Positions 51,561 through 60,635 are shown, counted from the stretch's first letter. The stretch: 64,000 nt of DNA from Nocardioides oleivorans (GCF_004137255.1 NZ_SDWT01000002.1:186001-250000), one strand, 5' to 3'. Numbers and translations: made by a program. The notes: a model not told the origin generated them from the letters alone.

Positions 51561-52289
51561 ATGGCCGACATGTACTCCATGACGCCCGTCCTGTCCCGTG
51601 CCGCTGCGAGCCTCGCCGGCGCCCTCGCCGTCTCCGTCACCGCAGGGGCCGCCCTCGTCGCCGTGTCCGCCCCGGCCCACGCCGACACCGTCGTCATGGA
51701 CTGCGCCGGCGGCCCCGTGACCATCCCGTCCACGCTCGACGACGTCACGCTCACCGGGACCTGCACCGACGTCCGCATCGACGCCTCCAACATCACGGTC
51801 GTCCTCCCCGCCGCGACGTCCCTCACGGTGACCGGCGGCAACCTCGAGGTCACCGCCACCGGCGCGATCGGCGTGGTGGACGTCAAGGGCGGCAACAACA
51901 CCGTGCGCGCCGTCGAGGCCGGCGCCCTCCAGGTCTCGGGTGGCAACAACGAGGCGATCCTGAGCGGGACCGTCGGCTACGCCGAGGTCCGGGGCGGCAA
52001 CAACAGCGTCAAGGCCAGCACGTTCGCCGAGCTGCAGCTCCGCGGCGGCAACCACGAGGGCACTGCCACGACCATCGGCACCGTCGTCATCAAGGGCAGC
52101 AACGCCACGGTCAAGGCGTCCAAGGGCGTCAAGGTCCAGGCGCGCGGCGCCAACAACACCCTGCGCTTCACCAAGCTGCGGGTGCTCACGATCGTCGGGG
52201 CCAACAACACCGCGACCGTGAAGAAGGGCACCACGAAGGTGAGCATCAAGGGCGCGAACAACCGCGTCCGCGTCAACAAGCGCGCCTGA
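51561..52289 (+). CDS. Secreted DUF3060 repeat protein
   Basis: 242 residues. A Sec signal peptide (AVSVTAGAALVAVSAPAHA-DTV) precedes a mature region built of about nine ~20-residue units each centred on G-G-N-N or G-A-N-N (VKGGNNTVRA, VSGGNNEAIL, VRGGNNSVKA, ARGANNTLRF, VGANNTATV, KGANNRVRV), a beta-solenoid-like repeat typical of DUF3060. Likely secreted or surface-associated; function unknown. Several close ATGs (51561, 51570, 51579) are possible starts. Its stop and the convergent VOC stop form TGATCA. Confidence 0.8.
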   Translation: MADMYSMTPVLSRAAASLAGALAVSVTAGAALVAVSAPAHADTVVMDCAGGPVTIPSTLDDVTLTGTCTDVRIDASNITVVLPAATSLTVTGGNLEVTATGAIGVVDVKGGNNTVRAVEAGALQVSGGNNEAILSGTVGYAEVRGGNNSVKASTFAELQLRGGNHEGTATTIGTVVIKGSNATVKASKGVKVQARGANNTLRFTKLRVLTIVGANNTATVKKGTTKVSIKGANNRVRVNKRA

Positions 52290-52685
52290 TCAGGCCACGA
52301 ACACGCAGAAGACGTGGCCCTCGGGGCTGGCGTAGGCGCGCAGGGGCTCGTCCGGGTCGTCGGTCCGGTCGAACCGCAGCTCGCCGCCCAGCGCCAGCAC
52401 CCGCTCGTGCGTGGCGTCGAGCGCCTCCCGCGTCGGCACCGTCGTGTCGAGGTGCGAGACCGACGGGTGCCCGGGCTCCGGCCACCTGCTCTCGGGCAGC
52501 GAGGCAACCTCCTGGATCGCCAGGCACCGCCGGCCGTCGGCGCGGGTCAGCACCAGCCAGTCCGACGTACCGGTCTCGTCGCCCGGGCGGTAGACGAGCC
52601 CGAGCAGCTCGCGCCAGAACTCGGCCTCGCGCCTCACGTCGACCGCGTCGAGGACGGTGTGCAGCAGCTGCGGGACCTCGCTCAC
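52290..52685 (-). CDS. VOC-superfamily (glyoxalase-like) protein
   Basis: 131 residues. Two beta-alpha-beta-beta-beta VOC modules: TVLDAVDVRREAEFWRELLGL, then RRCLAIQEVASL and VSHLDTTV, ending SPEGHVFCVF. Metal ligands are not all obvious. Function unknown; usual roles are metal-dependent isomerase, dioxygenase or antibiotic binding. Leaderless start after TACAGT. Divergent from a second VOC protein. Confidence 0.85.
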   Translation of the reverse strand: MSEVPQLLHTVLDAVDVRREAEFWRELLGLVYRPGDETGTSDWLVLTRADGRRCLAIQEVASLPESRWPEPGHPSVSHLDTTVPTREALDATHERVLALGGELRFDRTDDPDEPLRAYASPEGHVFCVFVA

Positions 52686-52691
52686 CCTGCG

Positions 52692-52697
52692 ACTGTA
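52692..52697 (-). promoter_or_regulatory. -10 box, leaderless start of the VOC gene
   Basis: TACAGT ends 6 bases before the GTG start, supporting this start. Confidence 0.45.
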
Positions 52698-52728
52698 CGA
52701 CGACCCGGTCCCGCGCCATGATCACCTC

Positions 52729-53466
52729 ATGACAGCGCCGACGGGCTGGACCCAGGTCTTCCTCGACACCCCGGCCGACCGGTTCGAGGACGCTGTCTCG
52801 TTCTGGTCGGCGGTCACCGGGTGGCGGCCCTCGAAGCGGCGCGGCGAGGCCGGCCAGTTCCTCACGCTGCTGCCGCCGGCGGGGCCGGCGTACGTCAGGA
52901 TGCAGGCCGTGCCGGGCGCGGCTGGTCTCCACCTCGACCTCGACCACGCCGACCGGCCATCGGCCGTCGGGCACGCGCGGAGCCTCGGCGCATCGACCGC
53001 GTGGGTCGACGACGACGTCGAGGTGATGCGCTCCCCCGGCGGCTTCGCGTTCTGCCAGACGCTGCTGGACGTGGACCCCGGGACGGGCCTGGTCCGCGAC
53101 GGCTCCACGATCCTCGACCAGGTCTGCCTCGACGTCCCGCAGGTGCACTGGGAGCGCGAGGTCGCCTTCTGGCGCGACCTGACCGGGCGCGAGCTGCAGG
53201 AGGCGACGGCTCCCGGCTTCGTCCGGCTCGTCGCTCCCGGCCAGGTGCGGATCCTGCTCCAGCGGCTCGACGAGACCGACGGCGCCGTGCGCGCCCACCC
53301 CGACCTCGCGACCGCCGACCGCGAGTCCGACACGACGTCGCACGTGGGGCTGGGGGCCGAGGTCGTCTCTGTCAACGCGTTCTGGACCGTCCTGGCCGCA
53401 CCCGGCGGTCAGGTCTACTGCCTCACCGACCGCGACCCGATGACCGGGGTCGTCGCGCCTCGCTGA
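52729..53466 (+). CDS. Two-domain VOC-superfamily protein
   Basis: 245 residues with two VOC modules: WTQVFLDTPADRFEDAVSFWSAVTGWRP and VCLDVPQVHWEREVAFWRDLTGRE. The repeated DxP...FW pattern and length suggest a fused pair acting as a metalloenzyme or sequestering protein. The ATG at 52729 starts MTAPTGW; an earlier ATG at 52657 lies inside the divergent VOC coding region and is rejected. Substrate unknown. Confidence 0.82.
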   Translation: MTAPTGWTQVFLDTPADRFEDAVSFWSAVTGWRPSKRRGEAGQFLTLLPPAGPAYVRMQAVPGAAGLHLDLDHADRPSAVGHARSLGASTAWVDDDVEVMRSPGGFAFCQTLLDVDPGTGLVRDGSTILDQVCLDVPQVHWEREVAFWRDLTGRELQEATAPGFVRLVAPGQVRILLQRLDETDGAVRAHPDLATADRESDTTSHVGLGAEVVSVNAFWTVLAAPGGQVYCLTDRDPMTGVVAPR

Positions 53467-53468
53467 AG

Positions 53469-53488
53469 TTCCACGTGCTCGCGTGGAA
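53469..53488. terminator. Hairpin between convergent VOC and pyrC genes
   Basis: TTCCACG-N6-CGTGGAA, 7-base stem, right after the VOC stop and before the pyrC stop; probable bidirectional terminator. Confidence 0.5.
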
Positions 53489-53517
53489 GTCCATTGCGGC
53501 CTGAGCGTGACCGGACG

Positions 53518-54786
53518 TCAGGCCAGGACGCCGTCGCGGACCGTCACCCGGCCGCCGTAGACCGTGTGCACGACGCGGGCGCCCAGCTCGCGACCGTGCC
53601 ACGGGTTGTTGCGCGACAGCGAGGCGGAGGCCTCCCGGTCGACCGTGACGGTGGCGTCCGGGTCGACCAGCACGACGTGGGCCGGCGATCCCGTTGCGAG
53701 CGCCTGCCCCTGGTCGGGGAGACCGGCGATCCGGGCCGGCGTCACCGACATGACACGCGCGACGTCGGTCCAGGAGAGGTCCGGCATGGCGGTGCGGACG
53801 ACGCCCAGCGCGGTCTCGAGGCCCAGCATCCCGAAGGCGGCGTCGACGAACGCGTGCTCCTTGTCGTGGCGCGCGTGCGGGGCGTGGTCGGTCGCGACGG
53901 CGTCGATCGTGCCGTCGGCCAGCGCGACCCGGAGGGCCTCGACGTCCTCCTGCGGGCGCAGCGGCGGGTTGACCTTGTAGGTCGGGTCGTAGCCAGCCAG
54001 CAGGTCGGTCGTCAGCAGCAGGTGGTGGGGCGTCACCTCGGCGGTGACGTCGATGCCCTGCGCCTTCGCCCAGCGCACGACCTCCACCGAGCCGGCCGTC
54101 GAGACGTGGGCGACGTGCACGCGCGAGCCGGTGTGGCGGGCGAGCATCACGTCGCGGGCGACGATGACCTCCTCCGCGATGCCCGGCCAGCCGGGCAGCC
54201 CGAGGCGCCCGGACAGCTCGCCCTCGTGGCAGCACGCCGCCGGACCGGCGAGTGCCGGGTCCTGGGAGTGCTGGGAGACGACGCCCCCGAAGGCCTTGAC
54301 GTACTCCAGCGCGCGGCGCATGACGCGCGCGTCGTGGACGCACCTGCCGTCGTCGGAGAAGACCCTCACCCCGGCGCGCGAGCGGTGCATGAGCCCGAGC
54401 TCGGCGAGCTCCTCGCCGCCGAGCCCGCGCGTCACGGCGCCGACCGGCTGCACGTGCACGAGGCCGGCCTCACGGCCGAGCTCCCAGACGCGCGTCGCGG
54501 CCTCGGCCGTGTCGGTCACCGGGGAGGTGTTGGCCATCGCGAGCACCGCGGTGTAGCCGCCGAGCGCCGCTGCCTGCGACCCGGTGAGGATCGTCTCGGC
54601 GTCCTCGCGGCCGGGCTCGCGCAGGTGCGTGTGCAGGTCGACCAGCCCGGGCAGCGCGACCAGGCCGTCGGCGTCGATCGTCTCGGCCCCGGCCGGGGCG
54701 GAGTCGACGAGGACCCCGGCGTCGTCGACGTACAGGTCGGCGGTGGTCTCGCCGAGCAGCGAGGCGCCCTTGATCACGAGCGACAT
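53518..54786 (-). CDS. pyrC: Dihydroorotase
   Basis: 422 residues. Zinc and substrate motifs: PGLVDLHTHLREPGRED, VSQHSQDPAL, HVAHVSTAGSVE, and AVATDHAPHARHDKE near residue 300. Cyclises carbamoyl-aspartate to dihydroorotate. ATG at 54786 overlaps the pyrB stop (TGATG). Confidence 0.96.
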   Translation of the reverse strand: MSLVIKGASLLGETTADLYVDDAGVLVDSAPAGAETIDADGLVALPGLVDLHTHLREPGREDAETILTGSQAAALGGYTAVLAMANTSPVTDTAEAATRVWELGREAGLVHVQPVGAVTRGLGGEELAELGLMHRSRAGVRVFSDDGRCVHDARVMRRALEYVKAFGGVVSQHSQDPALAGPAACCHEGELSGRLGLPGWPGIAEEVIVARDVMLARHTGSRVHVAHVSTAGSVEVVRWAKAQGIDVTAEVTPHHLLLTTDLLAGYDPTYKVNPPLRPQEDVEALRVALADGTIDAVATDHAPHARHDKEHAFVDAAFGMLGLETALGVVRTAMPDLSWTDVARVMSVTPARIAGLPDQGQALATGSPAHVVLVDPDATVTVDREASASLSRNNPWHGRELGARVVHTVYGGRVTVRDGVLA

Positions 54787-55712
54787 CAGAGTTCCTCCCC
54801 TGCGAGCAGGTGGTAGAGCACGGCCATCCGGATCGCGAGGCCGCTGGAGACCTGCTCCAGCACGACCGACTGGGCCGCGTCGGCGGCGTCGGCGGCGATC
54901 TCGAGTCCGCGGTTCATCGGTCCGGGGTGGCAGATCGGCACGTCCGGCTTGAGCAGCGCGAGGCGGTTGCGGGTGAGGCCGTAGCCGACCGTGTACTCCC
55001 GCTCGCTCGGGAAGTAGGCACCCGACATCCGCTCGCGCTGCACGCGCAGCATCATCACGGCGTCCGCGGTGGGCAGGACCGCGTCGATGTCGTACGACGT
55101 CTCGAACCCCGCCGCGGCCGACCACGCGCCGACGCCGCTGGGCATCAGCGTCGGCGGTGCCACGACGGTGACGCGAGCACCGAGGCGGGTCAGGCACTGG
55201 ATGTTGGAGCGGAACACCCGGCTGTGGGTGAGGTCGCCGATGATCGCGACGTGCCGGCCCTCGAGCGAGCCGAGGCGGCGCTGGAGCGTGTAGGCGTCGA
55301 GGAGCGCCTGCGTCGGGTGCTCGTGCATCCCGTCGCCGGCGTTGACCACCGCGGCGTCGACCCACTCGCTGACCTGGACGGCCGCCCCGCTGGCCGGGTG
55401 GCGGATCACGAGGCCGTCGACGCCCATCGCGCAGACGGTGAGGACCGTGTCACGCAGGCTCTCGCCCTTGGACGTGCTCGACCCCTTGGCGCTGACGTTG
55501 ATCACGTCGGCCGAGAGCCACTTGCCGGCGATCTCGAACGAGGACCGCGTGCGGGTGGAGTCCTCGAAGAACATGTTGACGACCGTGCGACCGCGCAGCG
55601 CCGGCAGCTTCTTGACCTCGCGGGACTGCACGTCGTGCATGTCGGCGGCGGTCTCGAAGAGCTGGTGGATCTCGTCGGTGCTGAGGTCGTCGATGGAGAG
55701 CAGGTGCTTCAC
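54786..55712 (-). CDS. pyrB: Aspartate carbamoyltransferase catalytic subunit
   Basis: 308 residues. Starts [22 protein letters not shown]. Carbamoyl-phosphate site [16 protein letters not shown] (Ser-Thr-Arg-Thr-Arg), [10 protein letters not shown], and the C-terminal [12 protein letters not shown]...HPGPMNRG. Adds carbamoyl phosphate to aspartate. GTG start overlaps the pyrR stop as GTGA. Confidence 0.97.
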   Translation of the reverse strand: MKHLLSIDDLSTDEIHQLFETAADMHDVQSREVKKLPALRGRTVVNMFFEDSTRTRSSFEIAGKWLSADVINVSAKGSSTSKGESLRDTVLTVCAMGVDGLVIRHPASGAAVQVSEWVDAAVVNAGDGMHEHPTQALLDAYTLQRRLGSLEGRHVAIIGDLTHSRVFRSNIQCLTRLGARVTVVAPPTLMPSGVGAWSAAAGFETSYDIDAVLPTADAVMMLRVQRERMSGAYFPSEREYTVGYGLTRNRLALLKPDVPICHPGPMNRGLEIAADAADAAQSVVLEQVSSGLAIRMAVLYHLLAGEEL

Positions 55713-56278
55713 GAGATCGTCACCTCGTCGCTGCCGTCGACCTCGCTGAGCCGGACGCTGACCCGCTCGGCCAGGGCGCTCGGGAGGTTCTTGCCGACGT
55801 GGTCGGCGCGGATCGGGAGCTCGCGGTGGCCGCGGTCGACCAGCACGGCGAGGCGTACGGCGCTCGGGCGGCCCAGGTCGGCGAGCGCGTCGAGCGCCGC
55901 CCGGATGGTGCGCCCGGAGAAGAGCACGTCGTCGACCAGGACCACGACCTTCTTGTCGATGCCGCCGGGCGGGAGCGCGGTCTTGTGCGCGCGCCGGGTG
56001 GGCTGCGAGCGCAGGTCGTCGCGGTACATCGTCACGTCGAGCTCGCCGACCGCGACGGGCGCGCCCTCCACGGCGGTGATCCGCTCGGCGATACGCCGCG
56101 CGAGGGGCACGCCGCGGGTGTGCAGGCCGAGCAGCACGAGGTCCGTGGCGCCCTTGTTGCGCTCGAGCAGCTCGTGCGAGATCCGGGTCAGCGCCCGGGA
56201 GATGTCACGGGCGTCGAGGACGGTGCGGTCCGCCCTCACGCTGTCGGTGCCGGGGTCGGCTTCTTCGGGGGCAGGCAT
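55709..56278 (-). CDS. pyrR: Pyrimidine operon regulator/uracil phosphoribosyltransferase
   Basis: 189 residues with the PRPP-binding signature [22 protein letters not shown] (about 118-139) and [16 protein letters not shown]. PyrR binds UMP and pyr mRNA leaders; some members also act as uracil phosphoribosyltransferase. The ATG at 56278 lies 11 bases after AAGGAGGT of its own leader element, allowing autoregulation. First gene of pyrR-pyrB-pyrC. Confidence 0.95.
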   Translation of the reverse strand: MPAPEEADPGTDSVRADRTVLDARDISRALTRISHELLERNKGATDLVLLGLHTRGVPLARRIAERITAVEGAPVAVGELDVTMYRDDLRSQPTRRAHKTALPPGGIDKKVVVLVDDVLFSGRTIRAALDALADLGRPSAVRLAVLVDRGHRELPIRADHVGKNLPSALAERVSVRLSEVDGSDEVTIS

Positions 56279-56289
56279 CTGCGCGCCGG

Positions 56290-56330
56290 ACCTCCTTCTC
56301 CGCCTCACGGGACGGCTCGTTAAAGGATGT
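56290..56330 (-). promoter_or_regulatory. PyrR-type leader element upstream of pyrR
   Basis: 41-base element matching the carA leader (47570-47610) at 40 of 41 positions, with the same anti-Shine-Dalgarno pairing and UCCCGUGAGG loop. It predicts autoregulation of pyrRBC by PyrR. Confidence 0.78.
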
Positions 56331-56342
56331 CGATCGGGGCCG

Positions 56343-56348
56343 ACCCTA
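56343..56348 (-). promoter_or_regulatory. -10 box of the pyrRBC operon
   Basis: TAGGGT on the minus strand, 12 bases upstream of the leader element, consistent with a start point just before the element. Confidence 0.5.
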
Positions 56349-56397
56349 GCAGTGGGGCGACGGCGGGGTGGACCGGAGTAGCGTCGGTGGGGATCGG

Positions 56398-56403
56398 TAC
56401 TTT
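56398..56403 (+). promoter_or_regulatory. -10 box of the methyltransferase gene
   Basis: TACTTT, 25 bases before the ATG at 56429. Divergent from the pyrR promoter (about 50 bp apart). Confidence 0.35.
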
Positions 56404-56428
56404 CCGGTCCGCAGGTCAGGAACTCCAC

Positions 56429-57004
56429 ATGGGCATCGGCTACTCCGTCGCATATCGCGCACACCACACCCCGTGGGAGAAGGCCGGCCGGCAGGGCCAG
56501 CCCTTCCTCGAGCTCCTCCTCGACCGTGAGGAGGCAGAACGGCCCGACCGCACCCGACGAGCCCTTGACCTCGGCTGCGGGCGCGGCGCCCACACGGCAC
56601 TGCTCGTGGAGCGTGGGTGGGACGCCATCGGCGTCGACAACGTGCGCCAGGCCGTCGACGTGGCGGTGCGGCGCAACGGGCTCGACGACGCCCGGTTCGT
56701 GGTCGGCGACGTGCGCCACCTCGTCCACTCGGGCGTCGGCACGGGGTTCGACCTGTTCCTCGACGTGGGGTGCTTCCAGGGCCTCGACCGGGACGACCGG
56801 GCCCTGGTGGCCGACAACGTCACCGCCCTCGCCGCGCCCGGCGCCACCGTGCTGCTGCAGACCGGCGGGGCCGGGGCCTGGCCGGGACGGACCACGCAGA
56901 CCGGCATCGACGACGTGAAGCGGGCCTACCCGGGCTGGAGCGTGCACGCGGTCGCGGACGCGCGGTCCGGCGCAGGGACGTGGTTCCGCCTCACCCGCGG
57001 CTGA
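56429..57004 (+). CDS. SAM-dependent methyltransferase
   Basis: 191 residues. Class I Rossmann methyltransferase: [26 protein letters not shown] (motif I about 50-75), then [11 protein letters not shown] and [13 protein letters not shown]. Small-molecule methyltransferase, substrate unknown. ATG 56429 ([17 protein letters not shown]) is chosen over a GTG/ATG further upstream that would overlap the pyrR leader. Divergent from pyrR. Confidence 0.85.
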   Translation: MGIGYSVAYRAHHTPWEKAGRQGQPFLELLLDREEAERPDRTRRALDLGCGRGAHTALLVERGWDAIGVDNVRQAVDVAVRRNGLDDARFVVGDVRHLVHSGVGTGFDLFLDVGCFQGLDRDDRALVADNVTALAAPGATVLLQTGGAGAWPGRTTQTGIDDVKRAYPGWSVHAVADARSGAGTWFRLTRG

Positions 57005-57008
57005 GCGC

Positions 57009-58289
57009 TCAGCGCTCGAGGATCGCGACCACGCCCTGGCCCCCGGCGGCGCAGATGGAGATGAGCGCGCGCCCCTGACCCCTCTGCGCGAGCAGCTTGG
57101 CGGCGACCGGCACGATCCGGCCACCGGTGGCGGCGAAGGGGTGGGCGGCTGCGAGCGAGGAGCCGTTGACGTTGAGCTTGTCGCGATCGATCTCGCCGAG
57201 CGGGGCGTCGAGGCCGAGGCGCTCCTTGCAGAACACCGGGTCCTCCCAGGCCGCGAGCGTGGAGAGGACCTGCGAGGCGAAGGCCTCGTGGATCTCGTAG
57301 TAGTCGAAGTCCTGGAGGGTCAGGCCGTTGCGCGCCAGCATCCGCGGGACGGCGTACGCCGGAGCCATCAGCAGGCCCTCGTGGCCGTTGACGTAGTCGA
57401 CCGCGGACGTCTCGGCGTCGACGAGGTGCGCGAGCACGGGCAGCCCGCGCTCCTCGGCCCACTCGTCGCTCGAGAGCAGCACGGAGGAGGCGCCGTCGGA
57501 CAGCGGGGTGCTGTTGCCCGCGGTCATCGTCGCGGCGGAACCCTTGCCGAAGACGGGCTTGAGGGTGGCGAGCTTCTCGACCGAGGAGTCCGGGCGCATG
57601 TTGTTGTCGCGCTCCACACCGCGGAACGGCGTGACCAGGTCGTCGTGGAAGCCCTCGTCCCAGGACCGCGCGAGGTTGTGGTGCGAACGGGCGGCCAGCT
57701 CGTCCTGCGCCTCCCGGGTGATGCGCCAGTCGAGCGCGGTCAGCGCGGCGTGCTCCCCCATCGACATCCGGGTGCGGGGCTCGCCGTTCTGCGGGATGTC
57801 GAGGCCGATGTCACCCGGCCGGATGGACCCGAGGGCCTTGAGGCGGCTCGCGGTGTCCTTGGCGGCATTGACCCGCATCAGTTTCTTGCGGAGCCGGTCG
57901 CTGACGGCGACCGGCGCGTCGGAGGTGGTGTCGGTGCCACCCGCGACCCCGGCGTCGATCACGCCGAGCGCGATCTTGTTGGCGACCTGGATCGCCGCCT
58001 GGAGCCCGGTCCCGCACGCCTGCTGGATGTCGGTCGCCGGCGTCTCGGCCGCGAGCTTCGAGCCCAGGACCGACTCGCGGGTCAGGTTGAAGTCGCGTGA
58101 GTGCTTGAGCACCGCACCGGCCACGACCTCGCCGAGGCGCTCGCCGCGCAGGTCGAAGCGGTCGACCAGTCCGTCGATCGCGGCGGTGAGCATCTCCTGG
58201 TTGGAGACGCCCGCGTAGACGGTGTTGGAGCGCGCGAAGGGGATGCGGTTGCCGCCGACGACTGCGACGGGGCGGGTGGTGGGCTGCAT
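57009..58289 (-). CDS. Acetyl-CoA C-acyltransferase (FadI/FadA2-like thiolase)
   Basis: 426 residues. Catalytic Cys in [15 protein letters not shown] (about residue 92), His in [14 protein letters not shown] and the second Cys in SICAAGGQG. Cleaves 3-ketoacyl-CoA in beta-oxidation or condenses acetyl-CoA. Divergent from a FabG4-type reductase, sharing an operator-like region, so the two may be regulated together. Confidence 0.92.
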   Translation of the reverse strand: MQPTTRPVAVVGGNRIPFARSNTVYAGVSNQEMLTAAIDGLVDRFDLRGERLGEVVAGAVLKHSRDFNLTRESVLGSKLAAETPATDIQQACGTGLQAAIQVANKIALGVIDAGVAGGTDTTSDAPVAVSDRLRKKLMRVNAAKDTASRLKALGSIRPGDIGLDIPQNGEPRTRMSMGEHAALTALDWRITREAQDELAARSHHNLARSWDEGFHDDLVTPFRGVERDNNMRPDSSVEKLATLKPVFGKGSAATMTAGNSTPLSDGASSVLLSSDEWAEERGLPVLAHLVDAETSAVDYVNGHEGLLMAPAYAVPRMLARNGLTLQDFDYYEIHEAFASQVLSTLAAWEDPVFCKERLGLDAPLGEIDRDKLNVNGSSLAAAHPFAATGGRIVPVAAKLLAQRGQGRALISICAAGGQGVVAILER

Positions 58290-58353
58290 GTTCCTATCCT
58301 TGCCTGTGGAGGGCTCCCGGCCAACGGTGTGAGGGGCTCGTCACGAAGAATGG

Positions 58354-58378
58354 ACTCAGAGTGTAAACCTGAGTTACA
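58354..58378. promoter_or_regulatory. Overlapping dyads between thiolase and FabG4 genes
   Basis: Two overlapping inverted repeats: ACTCAG-N9-CTGAGT (58354-58374) and TGTAA-N7-TTACA (58362-58378), in unusually AT-rich DNA for this window. A TACATA box (+ strand) follows at 58375-58380. Candidate operator for a TetR- or GntR-type regulator of fatty acid genes. Regulator unknown. Confidence 0.5.
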
Positions 58379-58419
58379 TAGTCACGTCCATCCGAGCACC
58401 CGACAAGGACCTGCCACCC

Positions 58420-59754
58420 ATGAGCGACCGCTACCAGGGCTTCGTGTCCTCCCCGATCGGCCGGCTGTTCGTCAAGAACCTCGGCCTCCCCGACCCCACC
58501 CCCCTCGAGCGCTGGACCGGTGGCGACGCGCTCGTCGACGGCCTCGTGCTGCTCGGCGGCGCAGGTCGGCTCACCGAGGTCCTGCCCACGACCCTCGACG
58601 GACTCGGCATCGCCTCCGCGCCCGGGCTCGACGACGGCGCCCGCGCCAAGGCGCTCGTCTTCGACGCCACCGGCATCACCGACCCGTCCGGACTGGTCGC
58701 GCTCCAGGAGTTCTTCACGCCCCTCATGCGGCGCCTCGAGACCTGCCCCCGCGTCGTCGTGCTGGGCACGCCGCCGGAGACGACCACCGGTGCCGAGCGG
58801 ATCGCCCAGCGCGCGCTCGAGGGCTTCACCCGCTCGCTCGGCAAGGAGATCGGTCGGGGCGGCACCGTGCAGCTGGTGTACGTCGCTCCTGCCGCCGACG
58901 GCGCGATCGCCTCGACGCTCGCCTTCCTGCTCTCCCCCAAGTCGGCCTACGTCTCGGGCCAGGTCGTGCGGATCGGCGCCCACGGGTCCGCGTCGACCGA
59001 CCAGGTCGACGACTGGTCGCAGCCGCTCGCCGGCAAGGTCGCCCTGGTGACCGGCGCCAGCCGCGGCATCGGCGCGGAGATCGCCCGCGTCCTGCACCGC
59101 GACGGAGCGAAGGTCGTCGGCGTCGACGTGCCCCAGGCCGCCAGCGAGCTGACGGACCTGATGGCCGAGCTCGACGGCGACCACCTCGTCCTCGACATCA
59201 CCCACCAGGACGCCCCGCAGCGCATCGCCCACCACCTGCGCGAGCACCACGGCGGCGTCGACGTCGTCGTGCACAACGCCGGCATCACCCGCGACAAGAA
59301 GCTCGCCAACATGGCCGAGGACCGCTGGAGCACCGTGATCGCGGTCAACCTCACGGCTCCCGAGCTGATCAGCCGCGAGCTGCTCGACGCCGGCGTGGTC
59401 AACGACGGCGGTCGCATCATCGGCGTCGCCTCGATCGCCGGCATCGCGGGCAACGTCGGCCAGACCAACTACGCGACCTCCAAGGCCGGCGTCATCGGCC
59501 TGGTCGAGAGCCTGCGCGACGAGCTCGACCGCGGCATCACCGTCAACGCCGTCGCCCCCGGCTTCATCATCACGCAGATGACCGCGGCCGTGCCGTTCGC
59601 GACCCGGGAGGTCGGCCAGCGGCTCAACGCGATGTCCCAGGGCGGCCTGCCGGTCGACGTCGCCGAGACCATCGCCTGGTTCGCCGGCACCGGCTCGGGC
59701 GCGGTCAACGGCAACGTGGTGCGCGTGTGCGGCCAGATGATGCTGGGCGCCTGA
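58420..59754 (+). CDS. High-molecular-weight 3-oxoacyl-ACP reductase (FabG4-like)
   Basis: 444 residues, almost twice the length of a normal FabG. An N-terminal degenerate Rossmann-like domain (about 1-200) precedes a complete SDR domain: VALVTGASRGIGAEIARVL (about 208-226), HNAGITRDKKLANM, and the Ser...Tyr-x-x-x-Lys site SIAGIAGNVGQTNYATSKAG (Tyr350, Lys354). Matches mycobacterial FabG4 architecture, reducing beta-ketoacyl-CoA/ACP. Its stop overlaps the MaoC start (TGATG). Confidence 0.93.
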   Translation: MSDRYQGFVSSPIGRLFVKNLGLPDPTPLERWTGGDALVDGLVLLGGAGRLTEVLPTTLDGLGIASAPGLDDGARAKALVFDATGITDPSGLVALQEFFTPLMRRLETCPRVVVLGTPPETTTGAERIAQRALEGFTRSLGKEIGRGGTVQLVYVAPAADGAIASTLAFLLSPKSAYVSGQVVRIGAHGSASTDQVDDWSQPLAGKVALVTGASRGIGAEIARVLHRDGAKVVGVDVPQAASELTDLMAELDGDHLVLDITHQDAPQRIAHHLREHHGGVDVVVHNAGITRDKKLANMAEDRWSTVIAVNLTAPELISRELLDAGVVNDGGRIIGVASIAGIAGNVGQTNYATSKAGVIGLVESLRDELDRGITVNAVAPGFIITQMTAAVPFATREVGQRLNAMSQGGLPVDVAETIAWFAGTGSGAVNGNVVRVCGQMMLGA

Positions 59755-60635
59755 TGGCCGACCCCAAGCCCCTGACCGGCGAGCCCGGCGGCCTGTCGAC
59801 CCTCGTGAGGGCCGCGCTGCCCGTCGTGCCCGGCGTGAACCGGCTCCCGGGCGTGCGGAAGGCCCCGGCCCGCGACTTCAGCGGCCTGGCCTACTCCCGC
59901 GAGGACGTCGTCGTCGAGCGCGCCCGCGTGGACGCGTACGCTGGTGTGTGCGGCTTCCCGCGCAAGGACGTCGTACCGGTGACGTATCCACACCTGCTCG
60001 CCTTCCCGCTGCACATGGCGATCATGGGCGACCCGGCGTTCCCCTACCCCGCCATCGGGATGGTCCACGTCGAGAACACCATCACCTCCCACCGCGCGAT
60101 CGGGATCGGCGAGCGGCTCGACGTCACCACGTCGGTCGGCGAGCCCCGCCCGCACGCGCGAGGCGTGCTCCTCGACTTCGTCACGAGTGTCTCGGCCGAC
60201 GACGGGACGGCGTGGGAGTCCACCTCGACCTACCTCCGACGCGGGCGCACGATCGACGGCGACCCGTCCGCCGGCCTCGAGGTCCTCGACCCGCCGACCG
60301 GCGGCGTGCAGTGGCGGCTGCCCGCCGACCTCGGCCGGACCTATGCGTCCGTGTCGGGGGACGCCAACCCGATCCACCTCTACCCCCTGACCGCGAAGGC
60401 CCTCGGCTTCGAGCGCCAGATCGCGCACGGGATGTGGACGCTCGCGCGCTCCGTGGCCGCGATCGAGAACCGGCTGCCCGGGGCTGTGACCGTCGAGGTC
60501 GCCTTCAAGAAGCCGGTCTTCCTCCCGGGCACGGTCTCCTACGCCTCACGCCGGGACGACTCCGGCTGGACCTTCGCGATGACCAGCCCGAAGGACGGCT
60601 CGCCGCACCTGCTGGGTCGTACGACGCCGGCCTGA
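59754..60635 (+). CDS. MaoC-like hot-dog dehydratase
   Basis: 293 residues with two hot-dog repeats; the second (about residues 190-293) has the signature hydratase loop YASVSGDANPIHLYPLTAKALGF and IAHGMW. Converts enoyl- or hydroxyacyl-CoA in fatty acid metabolism; paired with the FabG4-like reductase, matching the known Rv0241c/Rv0242c pair in mycobacteria. ATG chosen by TGATG overlap. Confidence 0.92.
   Translation: MADPKPLTGEPGGLSTLVRAALPVVPGVNRLPGVRKAPARDFSGLAYSREDVVVERARVDAYAGVCGFPRKDVVPVTYPHLLAFPLHMAIMGDPAFPYPAIGMVHVENTITSHRAIGIGERLDVTTSVGEPRPHARGVLLDFVTSVSADDGTAWESTSTYLRRGRTIDGDPSAGLEVLDPPTGGVQWRLPADLGRTYASVSGDANPIHLYPLTAKALGFERQIAHGMWTLARSVAAIENRLPGAVTVEVAFKKPVFLPGTVSYASRRDDSGWTFAMTSPKDGSPHLLGRTTPA

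Noticed and set aside
52290..53466. The two VOC genes as a recent duplication
   Set aside because: One has one VOC unit-pair and the other is nearly twice as long with different motifs; similarity looks only superfamily-level.
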